Shown: piece by piece, positions 58,704 through 64,000 of the stretch | How the letters are laid out: each line of letters opens with the position of its first letter | How positions within the stretch are numbered: position 1 is the stretch's first letter | Assembly (NCBI RefSeq): GCF_001577365.1 | Contig: NZ_CP014513.1 | Span: 310,001 to 374,000 of the forward strand | Length of the DNA stretch: 64,000 nt | Source: Frondihabitans sp. PAMC 28766 | GTDB lineage: Bacteria; Actinomycetota; Actinomycetes; Actinomycetales; Microbacteriaceae | Reading direction: 5' to 3' | Translations under genes and position numbers: made by a program | Notes under the pieces: model-generated | The model's database searches: none | Seen by the model: the letters and a program-made list of their open reading frames with translations, nothing else | What the model was told of the DNA's origin: nothing

Positions 58704-59959
58704 TGGCCGACCTCACGGTCGAGCTCTACGGCACCATCGTCGGTGAACTCGTCGGCACCAGCCCCCGCACCTTCGATTTCCGGTCAGCATCCACGGCGCT
58801 TGAGACCTTCGGCCTCGGGTCGACGGTCCTCTCCGAAGCAGTGCCCTTCGACGTCGTGCCCAACCGCGGCCGAGCGGCCCACCGCCGCAACTTCTTCACC
58901 GAACTCCTGCCCGAAGACAATCTCCGCACTTACCTCGCCCGGCAGGCCGGTTTGAGCGAAGCGGACACGATCGGCCTTCTGTCGCACTACGGTCGCGACG
59001 TCGCCGGCGCCCTCCAAGTCTGGGACCCCGACAACCCGGGCGAACCTCGGACTCCGTTCGCGAACCCGATCGACGACGACACCATCGCCGACCTCCTTCG
59101 AGACGCTCGAACGTACCCCCTAGGCAACAGCGTCGAAACGGGCAAGTCGCTCATCAACGGCGTCCAGACGAAGATCGTGCTCGTCCGCGAAGACGATCGA
59201 TGGAAGCGCCCCGAAGACGGCTTCCCGTCGACTCACATCCTCAAGCCTCGACTCGACGACACCTCGACCATCGTGTTCGACGAGGAGTACGGTTCCCGAC
59301 TCGCACGCCTGCTCGGTCTTGCGACGCATGCGACGTGGATCGATCGATTCGACGACGTCGACACCCTGGTCGTCGAGCGATACGACCGCTCCGCGTCCAG
59401 CCCGGACGGCCGCATCCATCAGGAGGACATGAACCAGGTCCTGGGCGCCAGCGGCCCGGAAAAATACCAGAAGCTCGGCGGCCGGGTCTCTTCGCGCCGG
59501 ATCGCGCATGTGCTCCGCACGGTCACCGACGCTGATTCTCTCCTGCGATTCGCGCGCCTCACGGTCCTCGCCGCCGCTGTCGGCGATCTTGATCTGCACG
59601 CCAAGAACGTCTCGCTGCTGCACCCCTTCGAGGCGCCGCGAAGCCTCGCCCCCGCCTATGACGTCGTCCCCATGGCCCACCTCGACAACGACCACGAGAT
59701 GGCGCTCGCCGTCAACGGCGTCTACTCGCACGCGGCAATCACCATCGATGATCTGATCTCCGAGACAGAGGGGTGGGGGCTCCGTGACGCCCGGGCGGTC
59801 GTGCTCGACTCAGTCGCCGAGATCAGAAGCCTCGCGCGGGTCGAGGCACCCCTGGCGGGCTCCTGGTCTGGCCTCCAGGAGGACATCGCGTCCTTTACAG
59901 AGAACCTGCTTGCCGGTCGCGCCATCGGTGGCAGCCGGCAGTTCGGGGCCGGCGCTTAG
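58703..59959 (+). CDS. hipA: HipA-type serine/threonine kinase toxin
   Basis: A 418-residue kinase. FFTELLPED, KSLINGVQTKIVL, STHILKP (ATP-site), VERYDR, HQEDMNQVLG and DLDLHAKNVSLL (catalytic loop; usual GNxDxHxKN) with PAYDVVP are all HipA signatures. E. coli HipA phosphorylates glutamyl-tRNA synthetase and causes persistence. The gene is intact. Its stop codon overlaps that of the convergent GNAT gene. Confidence 0.93.
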   Translation: MADLTVELYGTIVGELVGTSPRTFDFRSASTALETFGLGSTVLSEAVPFDVVPNRGRAAHRRNFFTELLPEDNLRTYLARQAGLSEADTIGLLSHYGRDVAGALQVWDPDNPGEPRTPFANPIDDDTIADLLRDARTYPLGNSVETGKSLINGVQTKIVLVREDDRWKRPEDGFPSTHILKPRLDDTSTIVFDEEYGSRLARLLGLATHATWIDRFDDVDTLVVERYDRSASSPDGRIHQEDMNQVLGASGPEKYQKLGGRVSSRRIAHVLRTVTDADSLLRFARLTVLAAAVGDLDLHAKNVSLLHPFEAPRSLAPAYDVVPMAHLDNDHEMALAVNGVYSHAAITIDDLISETEGWGLRDARAVVLDSVAEIRSLARVEAPLAGSWSGLQEDIASFTENLLAGRAIGGSRQFGAGA

Positions 59960-60474
59960 CCGCGCAGCGCCTTCGCGAAACGCAGGTAGCTGATCGCCTC
60001 GAGGTCGCCGTCGAGGTCGAAGAGCGGCTCGTAGCCGAGCGCGAGGTAGAGCCCGACGGCCTCGGGCTGACGGGCACCCGTCGTCAGGTGGGCCGTCGCG
60101 TAGCCGCGGGCGAGGGCCTCGGCTTCGAGCTCGTTCATCACCCGGCGCGCGAGGCCCTGGCGCCGGTGATCCGGGTGCGTCCAGACGCGCTTCATCTCGG
60201 CGACCGTGTCGGTCTCGCGCATGAAGGCGCCGCCGGCCACGGCCTCGCCGTCGACGTGCAGCACGACGAAGGCGCCGCCGAGCGACGGGTCGAAGAGCTC
60301 GGACGGGTAGCGCGACAGCTCGGCCGACGACGGAATGCCGTCGTTCGGCTCGTAGCGCTCGTCGTAGTCGCGCGCGAGATCGTCGATCAGGGGTCGCGCC
60401 AGCTCGGAGTCGGGCGTCGTCCAGACCGACACGGGCGCGAAGGGCGCGGGCTCAGGCGGTGGTACGGCGTTCAC
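59956..60474 (-). CDS. GNAT-family N-acetyltransferase
   Basis: A 172-residue acetyltransferase. [20 protein letters not shown] is the acetyl-CoA pyrophosphate loop and [13 protein letters not shown] the last strand region. Substrate unknown. The GTG start is two bases from the recQ stop, so it may be co-transcribed with recQ. Confidence 0.88.
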   Translation of the reverse strand: MNAVPPPEPAPFAPVSVWTTPDSELARPLIDDLARDYDERYEPNDGIPSSAELSRYPSELFDPSLGGAFVVLHVDGEAVAGGAFMRETDTVAEMKRVWTHPDHRRQGLARRVMNELEAEALARGYATAHLTTGARQPEAVGLYLALGYEPLFDLDGDLEAISYLRFAKALRG

Positions 60475-60476
60475 GC

Positions 60477-62605
<2,129 letters not shown>

Positions 62606-62642
62606 GCGGGAAGTCTACGAGGCGCGGCCGACACTCCCGTGC

Positions 62643-62690
62643 TTATCCACAGGTTATATTGATATTTAATATGCATAATAGCCTGTCCCC
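62643..62690 (+). promoter_or_regulatory. AT-rich promoter region of the lipoprotein gene
   Basis: TTATCC (62643) and TTAATA are about 17 bases apart in a stretch of very low GC (TTGATATTTAATATGCATAAT). CATAAT is an alternative -10. The start codon lies about 50 bases on, so this gene has a leader and a Shine-Dalgarno. Confidence 0.4.
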
Positions 62691-62724
62691 CGTATTGCAG
62701 TGCCCCACCACATCAGGAGAACCC

Positions 62725-63231
62725 ATGAAGCGCCTCATCGCCGCCACCGTCGTCACGGCCGCGGCCGTCGCCGCCCTCGCCGGCTGCACCGTCAGCACCT
62801 CGCAGCCTCTCGTCTTCAACGCCGACTCGTGCACGAAGCTCGCCCCGAGCGTCGAGAATCAGATCGACGGCCTGAAGCTCGACCCGTCGTCCAAGCTCGC
62901 CGACGCGACCGGCACCTGCATCTGGTCGGACGACACCGGCCGCTCGGTCGCCATCGCCGTGGCCGGCAAGGGTGACGGTGTCGGCGTGCAGGCCGGCGCC
63001 CAGAGCAAGCGCGAGAAGATCGCCGCAGACAAGTCGCTCAGCATCATCGACAACGAGACGCTCTCGGGCGACGACAAGGTGCTCTACACCGAAGCGGGAT
63101 CGACCGCCGACAGCAGCCGCACCTTCACGGCCGACGCCGACCTCGACGGCAAGGTCACGTTGACCGTCGACGGCGTCAAGGTCACCGACGGCGACGCCTC
63201 GGCGATCTTCACGGCGCTGTTCACCGGATAG
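62725..63231 (+). CDS. Small secreted lipoprotein
   Basis: A 168-residue lipoprotein: signal MKRLIAATVVTAAAVAALAGC with lipobox LAGC, then a domain with ADSCTKLAPSVENQIDGL and CIWSDDTGRSVAI resembling DUF3558 proteins of actinobacteria. Function unknown. AGGAGA lies five bases before the ATG. Its end overlaps the convergent CPBP gene by 11 bases. Confidence 0.82.
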   Translation: MKRLIAATVVTAAAVAALAGCTVSTSQPLVFNADSCTKLAPSVENQIDGLKLDPSSKLADATGTCIWSDDTGRSVAIAVAGKGDGVGVQAGAQSKREKIAADKSLSIIDNETLSGDDKVLYTEAGSTADSSRTFTADADLDGKVTLTVDGVKVTDGDASAIFTALFTG

Positions 63232-64000
63232 TCGGGTCTTGCCGGCCCCCGGTGAGCGGAGCCGGCACGAGAGGCCCGGGCGCAGTGCGCTCGGGCCTCT
63301 TTTTGCGCGCCAGCCAGCTCACCATGCCGACGTAGGCCGCCGACGAGATCACCGAGACAGCCGCCCCCGCGGGGCTGCCGTTCGACTGGGTGTTCGTGAC
63401 GATCGGCGCCGCCAGCACGAACACCACGACGTTGTTGACGACGTGCGCCGCCAACCCCGCCTCGAGCCCGCCGGTGCGCCAGGTCAGATAGCCGAAGGCG
63501 ATGCCGAGCGCGGCGACGTCGATCTTGCCCCAGACGTTGTAGCTGTGCGCGAAGGCGAAGCCCACGGTCGGCACGACGATCGCCACGACTGGCCACGGAA
63601 ACCACGAGCCGAACGTCTGCATGCCGAGCCCGCGGAAGGCGAACTCCTCACCCGCGGCCTGGACCGGCACCAGGATCACGATCAGCACGATCGACACGGC
63701 CAGCGCCCCCGCCGGCGTCGCCTGACCGGTGCCGGAGGAGGCGGCATCGGCCCCCTGCCACGACAGCGGCACGACCTGGTTCAGCCCGATGTCGATCGCC
63801 ATGTAGACGGCCGAGGGCACCAGGCAGAGCAGCATCCACCGCCAGCGCAGTCGCCCGACGACGCTCGTGAGCTGGCCGAGCGGACCGAGCCGCAGGATCC
63901 TGACCGCCAGGATCACCGCGGGCAGCATCGTCGCGAGCGACCCCAGCGTGAAGAGCATCACGAGCGGATTCGAGGCGTTCTGCTGGTCGTGCTCCCAGGC
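63221..64000 (-). CDS. CPBP-family intramembrane metalloprotease (start beyond the right edge)
   Basis: The frame is open from the edge (at least 259 residues). AAGEEFAFRGLGMQTFG holds the EExxxR motif, FAFAHSYNVWG the HS, and AAHVVNN the last His of the CPBP/CAAX-protease family, in about seven helices. Relatives process prenylated proteins or bacteriocins or give immunity. Codons upstream of the first internal Met remain coding-like, so the start is outside. Confidence 0.87.
   Translation of the reverse strand, partial: AWEHDQQNASNPLVMLFTLGSLATMLPAVILAVRILRLGPLGQLTSVVGRLRWRWMLLCLVPSAVYMAIDIGLNQVVPLSWQGADAASSGTGQATPAGALAVSIVLIVILVPVQAAGEEFAFRGLGMQTFGSWFPWPVVAIVVPTVGFAFAHSYNVWGKIDVAALGIAFGYLTWRTGGLEAGLAAHVVNNVVVFVLAAPIVTNTQSNGSPAGAAVSVISSAAYVGMVSWLARKKRPERTAPGPLVPAPLTGGRQDPTIR
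63270..63304 (+). terminator. Intrinsic terminator, inside the convergent gene
   Basis: AGAGGCCCG and CGGGCCTCT form the stem (with an inner GCGC/GCGC), followed directly by TTTT. A classic rho-independent terminator, 38 bases after the lipoprotein stop, lying inside the coding sequence of the leftward CPBP gene. Confidence 0.85.

Overview
The window looks like chromosomal DNA of a high-GC actinobacterium, most likely a member of the Microbacteriaceae. This rests on the very high GC at third codon positions, the block serS / diacylglycerol kinase-like gene / pheA / pgm next to tRNA-Ser, a mycofactocin-type dehydrogenase, dense GTGA and ATGA gene overlaps, and many starts that look leaderless (a TANNNT -10 box 6-8 bases before the start codon). 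The family assignment is inference; there is no rRNA here.

1-13,000: accessory and stress genes. A truncated Ser/Thr kinase opens the window. An arsenic locus follows: arsC with a 9-residue Cys-rich micro-ORF behind it, divergent from arsR. A second ArsR-type sensor is overlapped by a His-rich CDF metal exporter. Then come a beta-lactamase-fold hydrolase divergent from a TetR, a mycofactocin-type SDR, an SDR without the catalytic Tyr, an acyltransferase-3, a VOC protein, a small membrane protein with its own TetR, an IS5-family element, a frameshifted TMEM175-like channel, and a TetR/SDR divergent pair.

13,000-20,500: core genes. tRNA-Ser(UGA), a HAD phosphatase, serS, a diacylglycerol kinase-like gene, pheA, pgm and a small unknown gene, with very large inverted repeats after pgm and after the next gene.

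20,476-27,946: a candidate ether-lipid cluster. Leftward genes encode an alkyl-DHAP-synthase-like flavoprotein, a PlsC-like acyltransferase and an SDR. Rightward genes encode two ferritin-like paralogues flanking a fatty-acyl reductase fused to a HAD domain. One paralogue keeps all six di-iron ligands; the other has lost three.

28,000-34,600: a DUF4129/MoxR/DUF58 operon, an AbiEi/DUF559-type gene and a lipoprotein with an Amidase_6 domain. 34,700-46,300: two MFS exporters, flavin reductase, an orphan beta-class DNA methyltransferase, lipoate ligase, hydrolase, SDR/MarR, a GH114-like lipoprotein and a secreted unknown. 46,300-50,000: transglutaminase, alpha-E and circularly permuted ATP-grasp operon. 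50,000-58,300: small membrane proteins, an SDR, a DedA/CDP-alcohol phosphotransferase fusion, folE with a FolP2-like gene and a RibD_C reductase, an AldO-like alditol oxidase and a beta-hydroxyacid dehydrogenase. 58,400-64,000: hipBA, GNAT, recQ, a small lipoprotein and a truncated CPBP protease.

Two window-wide features stand out. At least eight genes carry a single-base frameshift, mostly in or beside short G/C runs, which suggests indel errors in the assembly. Many gene ends carry long, nearly perfect inverted repeats, two of which share a 17-base loop sequence and the same 3' end.
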